A stretch of 64,000 nt of DNA from Candidatus Rokuibacteriota bacterium (GTDB lineage: Bacteria > Methylomirabilota > Methylomirabilia > Rokubacteriales > CSP1-6). This document shows, in pieces, positions 16,897-25,879 of this stretch. The position numbers were made by a program, and so were the translations under genes. The stretch is from NCBI GenBank assembly GCA_016866775.1, contig VGLJ01000004.1:1-64000 (forward strand), written 5' to 3'. How positions within the stretch are numbered: position 1 is the stretch's first letter; the number at the start of each line of letters is the position of its first letter. A model generated the notes under the pieces. The model searched no databases, had not been told where the DNA came from, and saw nothing but the letters and a program-made list of their open reading frames with translations.

Positions 16897-18447
16897 CTAG
16901 CTGCCGGCCTGCCAGCGGCGAATGATCTCCGCCAGCCCGCCCGCGTAGAGCCAGATGCCGACGGCGGCCCACCGCGTGATGACGGCCAGTGGGAGCAGCA
17001 CCATGTTGATCCGGCCGATGTGGAACTCCGGATGGAGTCGCGTGTTGTTGATCCGCATGATCTGGATGCAACCGATGCCCTGATTGATCAGATACATGAC
17101 GGAGCCGGCCAGCCAGATGATGAACGGCGAGGTCTGCAGCACCATCCACAGGCCGGCGAGGACCGCCACGGTCACGACGACGAAGTACCAGAAGCGATAC
17201 GGCCGGTCGCGAAGACCGGACGGCAGGATGTTGTGGAAGACCCGGTGCAGCCGGCCCTTCCGCAACCGCGTGGTCGCGATCGCGTCACACGTCGTGCGGC
17301 CGATGAACGTGTCGTAGATCGGGAACTGCGCGTCGTAGAGGGTGACCATGATGAACAGCAGCATCAGCCAGCCGGCCATCCCTCCGAGGACGCCTCCGGC
17401 CACCGTCGCCATCTGCACGGCGACCTCCGCGCCGGCGGGGACCTTGCCCGTCTTGAGGAATCCTTCGTGGAGGTACGCGTATCCGGCGACGGAGTAGAGG
17501 TAGACCATGAGGATGCCGCCGATGAGCGCCCACCAGAGGAACAGGCCGTAGCCGCCGAGCTTCACCCACTGGTGCATCTTGCGGCGCTCGCCGGCGTCGT
17601 TCGTGTCCCACCGCAGCTCCTCGACGGTCACGTTCTCGGGGGGCCGCAGCGGCCCCGTGACCTGGCCGGCGAACTTGCCCATGGCGAACCCGGCGCCGAT
17701 GATCCAGAAGCTCACGTACATGATGCTGCCGCCCGGCTGGCCGAACAGCGCCAGCGCATCGGTCAGCGGCAGCTGTGACGGGTACCCGCCGCCGGTGATG
17801 AAGGTGATGCCGATGAGTCCCTTGAACACCTCCCAGTAGTGATGCGGCTTGGCGGCGATGGCCACGACGGCCGCGACCAGGATGATGTTGCCCCACATGA
17901 TGAACAGGAAGAACTTCTGCAGGAAGTTGTAGGTGCGGTCGGAGAGATAGAACACGACCAGCACCAGCACCAGCGCGATCACCGCCCAGAGATACTGCGG
18001 AGGCAAGCTCGAGCCCGGAAGGAGTGTCTGGGTCGAGATCCCGGTGAAACGCTGGGCGGCGATGACCGCACCGCCGAGCCAGGCCGGCCAGCCGGCGACC
18101 AGGATAGTGATGACGGCCCAGTACCACGGCCAGAGGCCTTTCGGGCTCAGCTCGGAGGTTGCGGCGAAGAACGACCGCCCCGTGTTCATGCTGTACTTGA
18201 TGCACTCGTAGACGAGCGCGGCCTCGAGCACGACCGACACGAGCATCAGCCAGTGCATGTGGAAGGTGCCGCGCGCGCCGATGTTCGGCAGCAGGTACGC
18301 CTCGCCGCCGCCCACCGAGATGCCGAAGTTGATCGCCTGCGGGCCGAGCATCGCCATCATCCCGGCCATGGTCAGCGGGAATGGGTCGGGGACCCTGTGC
18401 ATCGTCCGCGTGTCCGTCACGCGGCCTGCCACGGTCGTCGTGGCCAT
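16897..18447 (-). CDS. Nramp-superfamily-like multi-spanning membrane transporter
   Basis: A 516-residue integral membrane protein with about eleven to twelve hydrophobic helices. The first helix region (LGPQAINFGISVGGGEAYLL) resembles the start of Nramp/SLC11 proteins, but the metal-binding DPGN motif of TM1 and the MPH motif of TM6 are not visible (GGYPSQLPLTDAL occupies the TM6 area). It may therefore be an Nramp-related transporter with another substrate. The ATG is preceded by GAAGGAGGTTCT, an ideal ribosome site that lies in one arm of a short hairpin. A TTGACA promoter lies about 165 bases upstream. Family assignment is moderate; the gene itself is certain. It is monocistronic on this evidence. 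Confidence 0.85.
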   Translation of the reverse strand: MATTTVAGRVTDTRTMHRVPDPFPLTMAGMMAMLGPQAINFGISVGGGEAYLLPNIGARGTFHMHWLMLVSVVLEAALVYECIKYSMNTGRSFFAATSELSPKGLWPWYWAVITILVAGWPAWLGGAVIAAQRFTGISTQTLLPGSSLPPQYLWAVIALVLVLVVFYLSDRTYNFLQKFFLFIMWGNIILVAAVVAIAAKPHHYWEVFKGLIGITFITGGGYPSQLPLTDALALFGQPGGSIMYVSFWIIGAGFAMGKFAGQVTGPLRPPENVTVEELRWDTNDAGERRKMHQWVKLGGYGLFLWWALIGGILMVYLYSVAGYAYLHEGFLKTGKVPAGAEVAVQMATVAGGVLGGMAGWLMLLFIMVTLYDAQFPIYDTFIGRTTCDAIATTRLRKGRLHRVFHNILPSGLRDRPYRFWYFVVVTVAVLAGLWMVLQTSPFIIWLAGSVMYLINQGIGCIQIMRINNTRLHPEFHIGRINMVLLPLAVITRWAAVGIWLYAGGLAEIIRRWQAGS

Positions 18448-18449
18448 AG

Positions 18450-18470
18450 AACCTCCTTCGTTGAGAGGTT
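18450..18470 (-). promoter_or_regulatory. Possible ribosome-site-sequestering hairpin
   Basis: On the minus strand AACCTC (18470-18465) and GAGGTT (18455-18450) are perfectly complementary across a nine-base loop. The GAGGTT arm is part of the Shine-Dalgarno sequence of the membrane-transporter gene, three bases from its ATG. The fold would hide the ribosome site. Pairing is seen directly; control function is inferred. Confidence 0.35.
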
Positions 18471-18587
18471 CGTCATCGGCGTGAGCGCATGGGAGCGTGC
18501 GGCGCGGGCGGCGGGCTGCGTCCTCGAACCCGATCCAGGGGCATGGAGCGGTCCCCCCGAGGTCCGGACGGTCGCGACGGTGGGGCG

Positions 18588-18617
18588 ATGATCGGACGGC
18601 TAGCGCGGCGTTGTCAA
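18588..18617 (-). promoter_or_regulatory. Predicted sigma-70-type promoter of the transporter gene
   Basis: A perfect TTGACA (18617-18612, minus strand) is followed after 18 bases by GATCAT (18593-18588), four of six matches to TATAAT. It would give a 5' leader of about 130 bases, unusually long for this window, that contains the ribosome-site hairpin. Nothing else recognisable lies in the 175-base intergenic stretch. Confidence 0.42.
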
Positions 18618-18622
18618 CTGCC

Positions 18623-19111
18623 TCATCCGAGCTCGGGCGCGTCCGCCAGCGCGGCCCACGCGGCGGGATCCTGCCAGAACAGCGTCGTGAGATAGAGCGC
18701 GACGTCGTCCTTCGGGTACGCGCCAGCGATCGTCGTGGCCGCCGCGCGCACCTTGGCCTCATCCGGTGCGAACGCGTCGTCCTCGATCATCCCGTTGTCG
18801 TGCTTGATGCCGGCGGCGTCGAGGAACGCGCTCATCATCGGGCGCTGCTCGGCGAGGTGATAGAGAACGAGCAGGCGCGCGGCGAGGTCCTCGGGGATCT
18901 CCGGGACGTTCGTGAGGGAGCGCGCCTTCTTGTCGGCGTCGAGGCTGCTGACGCTCTTCGGCCGGAACTTCAGATGCTTCGCGATGAGCTGCGCACCTTG
19001 CTGCTGCTCGCTCTTCGCCTCGGGGTTGCCGTAGAGCGCGGTCGCCGCGCGCCGCCGCTGCTCGGCGGTCATGCGCTTCCAGAGTCGCGACGGCGTGAGC
19101 GGCTCCGTCAT
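18623..19111 (-). CDS. Uncharacterised 162-residue helical protein
   Basis: The product is soluble, charged and predicted mainly helical, without signal peptide. It begins MTEPLTPSRLWKRMTAEQRRRAATALY and contains AKHLKFRPKSVSSLDADKKA and TLFWQDPAAWAAL (quoted as short pieces). I do not recognise a catalytic motif. Its ATG overlaps the stop of the enolase-superfamily gene by four bases (ATGA), so the two are translationally coupled, but there is no obvious functional link. The layout (LWKRMT, RLLVLYHLAEQRPMMSAFLDAAG) recalls small uncharacterised proteins of environmental bacteria; that is impression only. Confidence 0.72.
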   Translation of the reverse strand: MTEPLTPSRLWKRMTAEQRRRAATALYGNPEAKSEQQQGAQLIAKHLKFRPKSVSSLDADKKARSLTNVPEIPEDLAARLLVLYHLAEQRPMMSAFLDAAGIKHDNGMIEDDAFAPDEAKVRAAATTIAGAYPKDDVALYLTTLFWQDPAAWAALADAPELG

Positions 19112-20202
19112 GCGATCTGGAACTTCTTGAGCACCGCCTGATCGAACGCGAGGCCGAGCCCCGGCTTCGACGGGACCACGATCTGGCCGTTCTTGATATC
19201 CGGCGTCTCCTCGAAGAGACGCAGCGTCCACGGCATGTACTCGACCGTGAGGCCGTTCGGGATCGCGGCGATCAGGTGCACGTGGATCTCGGGAATCAGG
19301 TGGCTCACCACGGGGAGGTTGTAGGCCTCCGCCATGCCCGCGATCTTCATCCAGTGCGTGATGCCGCCCGCGCGCAGCAGGTCGATCATCACGATGTCGA
19401 CCGAGCGGTGCTCGAGGAGCTGGCGGAACGGCGCGATGCCGTAGACGTACTCGCCCGCCGCGACCGGCGTGCTGAGCGCGTCCGCGATGCGCGCGAGCCC
19501 CTGGTAGTCGTCCGCCGTCGTCGGGTCCTCGAGCCAGTAGAGATGCAGACCCCGCTCTTCGAGCCGGCGGGTGACGTCGATCGCGTGGTGCACGCTCCAG
19601 AGCTGGTTGATGTCGCACATGAGGTCGACGTCGGGGCCGATGCCCTCGCGCATCACGCGCACGCGCTCGATCGACTCGCCGATGGTCTTCTCGCTCCCGC
19701 ACTGCATCTTCATCTGGCGGAAGCCCATGTCTCTGAGGCGCGGACCCGCCTTCGCGAGGTAGTCGATCGGGTGCGGGCGCATGAGCGCGCCGCTCGCGTA
19801 CGTCGCGACACGGCCGCGCAGGCCGCCGAGCAGCGCGCACACCGACTGGTTGACGGCCTTGCCCTTGAGGTCCCAGCACGCCATGTCCACCGGCGCGAGC
19901 GCCAGCGAGAAGATGCCGCCCGGGCCGCAGCTGCCCGCGGCCTTCCGGCACTTCGCGGTGATCGCCTCGGTCTGCGTCGGATCGTCGCCGACGATCAGCT
20001 CGCCGAGCGTCTGCACCGCCGAGCGCAGCGCCGGCGTCAGCGCGCCGCCGAAGAACGTGAGGCCGATGCCGACCAGCCCCTGGTCGGTGCCGAGCTCGAG
20101 CGTGACGAACTCGCGCGTGTCGGTGGTGGGCGGCAGGCCGACGACCAGCGGGTTGTCGGCGGGCGTGCGGATGATCTTCGTCGTGACGTGCGTGATTTTC
20201 AT
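19108..20202 (-). CDS. Mandelate racemase/muconate-lactonizing-enzyme-like (enolase superfamily)
   Basis: A 364-residue enolase-superfamily enzyme. The N-terminal capping domain spans about residues 1-120. The barrel shows the expected order of residues: FRQMKMQCG (Lys base, with Gln where many relatives have a second Lys or acid), LMCDINQLW (first metal Asp), YWLEDPTTADDY (second metal Glu), VAAGEYVYG (third metal Glu), then VVSHLIPEIHVHLIAAIPNG with the His typical of acid-sugar dehydratases. The likely reaction is dehydration or epimerisation of a sugar acid; galactonate- or glucarate-type chemistry fits best but is not proven. A GTGATTTTCATGGATCAC inverted repeat covers its start codon, and a G-rich repeat lies just upstream. 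Confidence 0.88.
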   Translation of the reverse strand: MKITHVTTKIIRTPADNPLVVGLPPTTDTREFVTLELGTDQGLVGIGLTFFGGALTPALRSAVQTLGELIVGDDPTQTEAITAKCRKAAGSCGPGGIFSLALAPVDMACWDLKGKAVNQSVCALLGGLRGRVATYASGALMRPHPIDYLAKAGPRLRDMGFRQMKMQCGSEKTIGESIERVRVMREGIGPDVDLMCDINQLWSVHHAIDVTRRLEERGLHLYWLEDPTTADDYQGLARIADALSTPVAAGEYVYGIAPFRQLLEHRSVDIVMIDLLRAGGITHWMKIAGMAEAYNLPVVSHLIPEIHVHLIAAIPNGLTVEYMPWTLRLFEETPDIKNGQIVVPSKPGLGLAFDQAVLKKFQIA

Positions 20203-20210
20203 GGATCACC

Positions 20211-20251
20211 GGGGGGGGTGGGGGTCCTGTGCTGTGGGGCCCCCATGTTCA
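20211..20251 (+). repeat. Short copy of hairpin repeat family 2
   Basis: An eight-G run followed by TGGGGG and then TCCTGTGCTGTGGGGCCCCC. Bases 20225-20251 match 21833-21859 in 24 of 27 positions. The terminal part GGGGCCCCCAT also matches the 3' edge of the long copy at 59864-59933. The copy lies between the enolase-superfamily gene and the aldo/keto reductase stop. Outer G and C tracts can pair. Seen directly by eye alignment. Confidence 0.6.
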
Positions 20252-21115
20252 TGTCGCGAGACCGAACAGGGAAGTCATGCGCTGCGATTCCGCCATCGCG
20301 GTCATGGCGGCGTCGGACGGGCGACGCTCGAACCGGCTGGCGGCGTCGAGCACGCGTGGCAGCAGTGAGAGGTCGCCCACCGTATTGATGTGGATGCCCG
20401 GGAGGCCGAGCACCCAGTGCACCGCGCGGTCGACGTCCGTCTGGTCCTCGAGCGGCTGATACCACGTGGTGTGCGTGCGCGCCGTCGTCGCCCACGGGCC
20501 GCGCGCGATCGACTTGATCACCTGCACGGCCACCCGGCGCCCCTGACACGTCGCCAGCAGCGACTCGAACGCCTCGCGATACCGCGGGTCATTCGCCATG
20601 AACCAGTTGTAGGGGAGCAGCACGGAGTCGAACTCGAAGCGCGCGAGGCTGCGCTTGTGCATGGCGGCGATCGTCCAGCCGTGGCCGGTGACGCCGATGA
20701 AGCGCGCGAGTCCTTGCGCACGCGCTTCGACCAGCGCTTCCAGCGCGCCGTCCGGTCCCATCGCGCGGTCCCAATCGTCGGGATGCCAGAGCGCGTGCAT
20801 CTGGATCATGTCGACGTGATCGACGCGCAGCCGCTCGAGCGAGCGATGGAGGTCCTCCCGCGCGCCCTTCGCGTCGCGGAGACCCGTCTTGGTCGCGAGG
20901 AAGAAGTCCTTGCGATGCCGCGCCATCCACGGGCCGATCCGCAGCTCGGAGTCGCCGTAGCGCGCCGCGGTGTCGATGTGGTTGACGCCGTAGCGCAAGA
21001 GCATGTCCAGCGCGCGGTCGGCCGCGTCCTGGTCGACGCGCGCGAGCGCGGCGGCGCCGAAGAGCGTGACGGTGCTGTGATGCCCGGTGCGTCCGAACGG
21101 CCGCTTTTCGATCAT
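20249..21115 (-). CDS. Aldo/keto reductase
   Basis: A 288-residue NAD(P)H-dependent oxidoreductase with the TIM-barrel AKR fold. The catalytic tetrad is visible: Asp and Tyr in [17 protein letters not shown], Lys in [11 protein letters not shown], His in [13 protein letters not shown]. The cofactor-binding C-terminal part includes [21 protein letters not shown]. Members reduce aldehydes and ketones. It is divergent from a second aldo/keto reductase gene with only 21 bases between the two ATGs, and they share overall design, so they may be old duplicates. A longer frame upstream is shadow. The last codon touches the G-rich repeat. Confidence 0.92.
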   Translation of the reverse strand: MIEKRPFGRTGHHSTVTLFGAAALARVDQDAADRALDMLLRYGVNHIDTAARYGDSELRIGPWMARHRKDFFLATKTGLRDAKGAREDLHRSLERLRVDHVDMIQMHALWHPDDWDRAMGPDGALEALVEARAQGLARFIGVTGHGWTIAAMHKRSLARFEFDSVLLPYNWFMANDPRYREAFESLLATCQGRRVAVQVIKSIARGPWATTARTHTTWYQPLEDQTDVDRAVHWVLGLPGIHINTVGDLSLLPRVLDAASRFERRPSDAAMTAMAESQRMTSLFGLAT

Positions 21116-21136
21116 GGGAGCATATACTCGCGGTCC
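21116..21136. promoter_or_regulatory. Divergent promoter space between two aldo/keto reductase genes
   Basis: TATACT (21123-21128) ends eight bases before ATG 21137 on the plus strand, with no Shine-Dalgarno, the pattern of leaderless start. On the minus strand TATATG (21126-21121) lies five bases before ATG 21115, a weaker match that overlaps the first box. Activity is inferred. Confidence 0.38.
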
Positions 21137-22066
21137 ATGGATCGGCGCAAGCTCGGCAAAACCGACATGACCGTGAGCGCGCTCGGCTTCGGCGGCTCCG
21201 AGATCGGCTACGAGCGCGCGAGCGCCCGTACGGTCGCGACGCTCCTGGGCGGCGCGCTCGACGCCGGCCTCAACGTGATCGACACCGCGGAGTGCTACGA
21301 GGACAGCGAGGTCCTCATCGGCAAGGCCGTCGGCACGCGGCGGCGCGAGTTCTTTCTCTTCACGAAGTGCGGCCACGCGGGCGGGTGGGGCCGCGCGGAC
21401 TGGCGGCTCGACCCGTTGCTCAAGAGTGTCGAGCGCAGCCTGAAGCGCCTCGGCACCGACTACGTGGACCTGGTCCAGCTCCACAGCTGCTCGCTGGACG
21501 TGCTCAAGCGCGGTGACGCGATCGTCGCACTCGAACGCGCGCGCGCGCGCGGCGTCACGCGCTACATCGGCTACAGCGGCGACGGCGCGGCCGCGCGCTA
21601 CGCGATCGAGACCGGCCGGTTCGACGCGCTCCAGACGTCGGTGAGCATCGCCGATCAGGAAGCGCTCGAGCTGACGCTGCCGCTCGCCCGCGAGCGCGGG
21701 ATGGGTGTCATCGCCAAGCGACCGCTCGCGAACGTCGCGTGGCGCTACACGCGCCGCCCCGACCCGTACTACGCCGACTACTATGAGCGCCTGCGCGCGC
21801 TCGACTATCCGTTCCTGAGGGGGGCTTGGAGGTCCTCAGCTGTGGGGCCCCCATCTTCAAAGGCGGCCACGGCCGCGGCCACGGCGCTGCGCTTCACGCT
21901 CAGCGTGCCCGGGGTCCACACCGCGATCGTCGGGACCGCGAAGCCCGAACGCTGGCAGGAGAACGCGGCGATCGTGAAGAAGGGTACGCTTCCGAAGAAC
22001 GAGTTCGACGCGATCCGCACACGGTGGGCGCAAGTCGCCACGGCGTCCTGGGAGGGCCAGGTATGA
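21137..22066 (+). CDS. Aldo/keto reductase with repeat-derived insertion
   Basis: A 309-residue aldo/keto reductase. Catalytic residues: Asp and Tyr in [17 protein letters not shown], Lys in [12 protein letters not shown], His in [12 protein letters not shown]. The C-terminal cofactor motif [18 protein letters not shown] is intact. Between the helix ending [11 protein letters not shown] and [12 protein letters not shown] lies [14 protein letters not shown], which is the translation of a G-rich repeat (21819-21859) also present outside genes. The frame is kept. It starts without Shine-Dalgarno eight bases after TATACT; the frame stays open upstream, but that part is antisense to the neighbour. 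ATGA overlap with the esterase gene. Confidence 0.9.
   Translation: MDRRKLGKTDMTVSALGFGGSEIGYERASARTVATLLGGALDAGLNVIDTAECYEDSEVLIGKAVGTRRREFFLFTKCGHAGGWGRADWRLDPLLKSVERSLKRLGTDYVDLVQLHSCSLDVLKRGDAIVALERARARGVTRYIGYSGDGAAARYAIETGRFDALQTSVSIADQEALELTLPLARERGMGVIAKRPLANVAWRYTRRPDPYYADYYERLRALDYPFLRGAWRSSAVGPPSSKAATAAATALRFTLSVPGVHTAIVGTAKPERWQENAAIVKKGTLPKNEFDAIRTRWAQVATASWEGQV
21819..21859 (+). repeat. Hairpin repeat family 2, copy inside a coding region
   Basis: Six G, then CTTGGAGGTCCTCAGCTG and TGGGGCCCCCAT. Over a 35-base span it aligns end to end with the 5' half of the minus-strand reading of the copy at 59864 (same GGGGGCTTGG start and GCCCCCAT end). It also matches 24 of 27 bases of the copy at 20225-20251. 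It is translated in frame within an aldo/keto reductase, adding about 14 residues to the protein. Confidence 0.6.
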
Positions 22067-22947
22067 GCATCCGCTTCGACGCGTCCGCGCCGTACGAGGT
22101 CGAGGAGAGCGACGTCCCGTTCGCGAAGGTGGACGGCAAGGACTTCCTCGCGCGGGTCTATCGGCCGAAGGGAACGCCGGCGGCGCCGCTCGCGGCGGTC
22201 GTGGACGTGCACGGCGGCGCGTGGACGCGGCTGGATCGCACCGCAGGCGTGCACCACGGCCGCGGGCTCGCCGCGAGCGGGCTCGTCGTCGTGTCGCTCG
22301 ACTTTCGTCAGGGCCCGACGCACAAGCACCCGGCGATGGCGCAGGACGCCGCGGCGGGCGTGCGGTGGGTGCGTGCGCACGCGCAGCGACTTCAGGTCGA
22401 CCCCACGCGTGTGGCGTTGCTCGGTCAGTCGAGCGGCGGTCACATCGCGCTGCTCGTGGCCGTGCAGCCCGGCGTGTTCGGCGGCACGCCGGTCGTGATG
22501 CCCGACGGGTCGCTCGGCACCGGCGGCGACGACACGGTGGCCTGCGTGCTCGCCGCGTATCCCGTCGCCGACCCGCTGCGCCGCCATCGCTTCATGGCCG
22601 AGCACAGGGACGATCCGAAGTTCCCGAACGCGCCGCGGCTCGTCGAGTCGAGCGTCGGCTACTTCGGCAGCGACGCGGTGATGAGCGAAGCCAGCGTGAC
22701 GCGCGTCGTGGCATCGGGCCGCGCGCGCGTGCTGCCGGCGTGGATCGCGCAGCCCGAGCTCGACGACAACGTGCCGGAGGACATCCCGGAGGCGCTCGTG
22801 AGCGCGTGGGAGAAGGCCGGCGGCCACGTCGAGCGGCAGAAGTTCCCCGTCGCCAAGCACGGGTTCCTCGGCCAGGAGAGCGTCGACACGACGAAGGCCA
22901 TCGCCGGCATGCGCGACTTCATCGGCCGCCATCTCGTCAGGGCGTAG
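22063..22947 (+). CDS. Alpha/beta hydrolase (HSL/esterase-like)
   Basis: A 294-residue hydrolase of the hormone-sensitive-lipase-like group. The oxyanion motif VDVHGGAWT, nucleophile elbow LLGQSSGGHIA (Ser in GxSxG) and late KHGF (catalytic His) are visible; the acid is probably the Asp in ELDDNVPEDI. No signal peptide. Probably an esterase or lactonase acting in the cytoplasm. It overlaps the aldo/keto reductase by four bases (ATGA) and precedes the LLM oxidoreductase by two, so the three form one transcription unit, together with the HpaB-like gene downstream. Confidence 0.91.
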   Translation: MSIRFDASAPYEVEESDVPFAKVDGKDFLARVYRPKGTPAAPLAAVVDVHGGAWTRLDRTAGVHHGRGLAASGLVVVSLDFRQGPTHKHPAMAQDAAAGVRWVRAHAQRLQVDPTRVALLGQSSGGHIALLVAVQPGVFGGTPVVMPDGSLGTGGDDTVACVLAAYPVADPLRRHRFMAEHRDDPKFPNAPRLVESSVGYFGSDAVMSEASVTRVVASGRARVLPAWIAQPELDDNVPEDIPEALVSAWEKAGGHVERQKFPVAKHGFLGQESVDTTKAIAGMRDFIGRHLVRA

Positions 22948-22949
22948 CG

Positions 22950-23900
22950 ATGCGCATCGGCATCCTCATCCCGACCCGTGGCAGCGTGATGCAGTCCGCG
23001 CGGCGGCCGCCCGTCGACGAGGGATGGGCCATGGCGCGGCACGCCGACGCGCACGGCTACGACGCCGTGTGGGTCGGCGACAGCGTGGTGATGAAGCCGC
23101 GGCTCGAGCCGCTGACGGCGCTCGCCTACATCGCCGGCATCACCGAGCGCGTGAGGCTCGGCACCGCGGTCCTCCTCCCGGCGCTTCGTCATCCCGTGGT
23201 GCTCGCGCACCAGATCGCGAACCTCGATCAGATGTCGCACGGCCGTGTCGTCATGGGCATCGGCGTCGGGTGGAGCCTCCCGGCGGCGGCGCGCGAGTGG
23301 GCGGCGTGCGGCGCGGACCACAAGCGCCGCGCGCGCCGCATGGACCAGCACGTGGAGGTCTGGCGGATGCTGTGGCGCGGCGAGCCGGTCACGCACACCG
23401 ACGGTGACGTCGTGCTGACGGAGCACACGATCGGTCCGCTCCCGTGGAATGCCGAGGGGCCGCCGGTGCTGATCACCGCCGGCAATCGCGGCGAGATGAT
23501 CCCCGCGTCGTTCGACCGCTTCGCGCGGCTCGGCGACGGCATCATCACCACGTACATCCACGCGGAGGAGTGCAAGACCGTGCGCGAGCACGCGGAGAAG
23601 GCGATGGTGAAGTACGGCCGCAGCGCGCCTGACTTCCCGCTGTGCGTCTACACGACCGTGCGCCTCGGCGACGATCCCGCGCGCGTCCGGCGCGAGACCG
23701 AGAACTTCCTCGCCGCCTACTACGGCGGCGGCGTGCACTCGCGCGGCACGATGGGGCTCGGGCCGCCGGAGGTCGTGGTCGAAGCGCTGCGGCGCTACGC
23801 CGCGGCCGGCGCGACCGACCTGTGTCTGCGCTTCGTCGGCGACAAGCAGCTCGCGCAGCTCGAAGAGTTCACGGCGAAGGTCTTGCCGCACCTCCGCTGA
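22950..23900 (+). CDS. LLM-class (luciferase-like) flavin/F420-dependent oxidoreductase
   Basis: A 316-residue TIM-barrel protein of the bacterial luciferase superfamily. Motifs: [12 protein letters not shown] at the start, [41 protein letters not shown] in the early barrel (here in parts: AVWVGDSV and [12 protein letters not shown]), [14 protein letters not shown] and [19 protein letters not shown]. Such proteins use reduced FMN or F420 for monooxygenation or hydride transfer. Start ATG is two bases after the esterase stop; a longer frame is shadow of the neighbour. It lies upstream of the broken HpaB-like gene, so the operon probably degrades a hydroxylated substrate. Confidence 0.91.
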   Translation: MRIGILIPTRGSVMQSARRPPVDEGWAMARHADAHGYDAVWVGDSVVMKPRLEPLTALAYIAGITERVRLGTAVLLPALRHPVVLAHQIANLDQMSHGRVVMGIGVGWSLPAAAREWAACGADHKRRARRMDQHVEVWRMLWRGEPVTHTDGDVVLTEHTIGPLPWNAEGPPVLITAGNRGEMIPASFDRFARLGDGIITTYIHAEECKTVREHAEKAMVKYGRSAPDFPLCVYTTVRLGDDPARVRRETENFLAAYYGGGVHSRGTMGLGPPEVVVEALRRYAAAGATDLCLRFVGDKQLAQLEEFTAKVLPHLR

Positions 23901-23914
23901 GAGGGGTTGGGTCC

Positions 23915-25394
23915 ATGACGACATTGCCGTACACGGGCAAGGAATTCCTCGCGAGTCTCGACGACGGCCGGGAAGTCTGGATCTACGGCGAGCGGGTGAA
24001 GAACATCACCGCGCATCCGGCGTTCCGGAACGTCGCGCGGATGCTCGCGCGCCTCTCCGACGCGCTCCACGAGGATGTGGGGCGGCTTCACGCAGCGCTA
24101 CTTCCGCGCGCCGACGACCGTCGAGGAGCAGGTGGCCGCGCGCGACGCGATCGCCGCGTGGGCGCGCCTCACGTGGGGCTGGCTCGGCCGCTCGCCGGAC
24201 TATAAGGCGGCCTTCCTCGCGACGCTCGGCGCGAACGCCGACTTCTACGATCCGTACCAGGCGAACGCGCGGCGCTGGTGTCGGTTCGCGCAGGAGCGCG
24301 TGCCCTTCATCAACCACGCGATCATCCATCCGCCCGTCGACCGGAACATCGCCCCGGGCGCTGCGGGCGGGGCGACTGACGTGTACGCACGCATCGTGAA
24401 AGAGACCGACGGCGGGATCCACGTCTCGGGCGCGAAGGTCGTGGCGACAGGCTCGGCGCTGACGCACTTCACCTTCGTCGCGCACCACGGCCTCCTGCCC
24501 GTGCAGGATCGCAAGTTCGCCGTCGTGTTCATGGTCCCGACGAACGCGAAGGGCGTGAAGCTCATCTGCCGCGTGTCGAACGAGATGCGCGCGGCCGCGC
24601 TCGGCAGCCCGTTCGACTACCCGCTCTCGAGCCGCCTCGACGAGAACGACGCGATCTTCGTGATGGACGACGTCTTCGTGCCTTGGGAGGACGTGTTCGT
24701 CTACGCGGACGTCGAGAAGGCGAACAACTTCTTCCCGCGCACGGGCTTCCTCCCGCGCGCGATGATCCACGGCTGCACGCGCCTCGCCGTGAAGCTCGAC
24801 TTCATCACCGGGCTCCTCATCAAGGCGACCGGGACGACGGGCGCGCGCACGTTCCGCGGCGTCGAGGCGAACATCGGCGAGGTGATCGCCTGGCGCAACA
24901 TGATCTGGGCCCTGTCCGACGCGATGGCGAAGAGCGCCGATCCGTGGACGGGCGGCTGCATCCTGCCGGGCGCGGAGGCGGCCGCGGCGTACCAGGTGCT
25001 CGCGCCGGAAGCGTACGTGCAGATCAAGAACCTCGTCGAGAAGACGGTGGCGAGCGGCCTGATCTACTTGAACTCGGACGCGCGCGACTTCAAGGCGCCG
25101 GAGCTTCGCAAGTACCTCGACCTCTACCTGCGCGGCTCGAACGGCGTCGACGCCGTCGAGCGCGTGAAGCTGATGAAGCTCCTGTGGGACGCGGGGGGCA
25201 CGGAGTTCGGCGGGCGCCACGAGCTCTACGAGATCAACTACTCGGGCAGCCACGAGGAGATCCGGCGCTACGCGCTGTTCGGCGCCCTCGGCTCCGGACA
25301 GTACGACCGCTTCAAGCGGTTCGCCGAATCGTGCATGGCCGAATACGACCTCGACGGCTGGACGGCGAAGGACCTGATCACGCCTTCCCGCTGA
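23915..25394 (+). pseudogene. HpaB-like 4-hydroxyphenylacetate 3-hydroxylase, broken by small deletion/frameshift
   Basis: Oxygenase component of the FADH2-dependent two-component phenol hydroxylases. The N-terminus is in one frame ([43 protein letters not shown]) and breaks off near 24075. The rest continues in another frame from [13 protein letters not shown] to the end (24075-25394, 439 codons), with [54 protein letters not shown] and [15 protein letters not shown]. Family members have some 15-18 more residues between DALH and the GG(Y/F)T motif, so a stretch of roughly 45-55 bases appears to be missing there, with loss of frame. GAGGGG lies before the ATG. Real deletion and assembly error are both possible. 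Confidence 0.82.
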
Positions 25395-25830
25395 GCACGC
25401 GCTCGATGTCGTCGAGGTGCTCCTTGCGGTGATCGGCGCGCGCGAGGTTGAGGAGCCTGGCCGCCGCGTTCTTCGCGACGAGCTCGTCCGAGAGCGTCTC
25501 GGCCTTGCGGTCGGCGGCCTCGGCGCTCGCGACCGCGATCTGCGCGAGCGCGCGCGGCGGGACGGCGAGCAGCATCGGCTTGGCGGCGTCGTTGATCCAG
25601 TCGACGTCCGCCGCGACTTCGTGCGTCGGCACGATGCCCTTCTTCTCCCACTGGTCGAGCAGGAGCACGATGCGCTGATCCCAGAACGCGAGGTGGCCCA
25701 GCACGCCGGCCACCGTCCAGCCGGCGGGCATCGGCGTCGCGAGATCGGCGTCCGAGCACTTCGAGACCAGCGCCTTCAGCCGGGCGCGCTCGTCATTGTT
25801 GCGCGCGATGTAGCCGCGGTCGGTGCTCAT
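25378..25830 (-). CDS. DinB-like/maleylpyruvate-isomerase-like four-helix protein
   Basis: A 150-residue protein of the DinB-like superfamily. It has the expected metal-site pattern: His in [13 protein letters not shown], and His in a late [15 protein letters not shown]. The start [23 protein letters not shown] is typical of the first helix, where family members carry a Q or N and set up the bundle. Function in this group ranges from thiol-dependent isomerases to metal-dependent stress enzymes and is unknown here. GTCAGGAGGATGCT precedes the ATG. Its 3' end overlaps the HpaB-like gene tail to tail by 17 bases. Confidence 0.85.
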   Translation of the reverse strand: MSTDRGYIARNNDERARLKALVSKCSDADLATPMPAGWTVAGVLGHLAFWDQRIVLLLDQWEKKGIVPTHEVAADVDWINDAAKPMLLAVPPRALAQIAVASAEAADRKAETLSDELVAKNAAARLLNLARADHRKEHLDDIERVLSGKA

Positions 25831-25879
25831 AGCATCCTCCTGACGCTATGAAACACCGGCCGCGGCGCCGTGTGAAACA

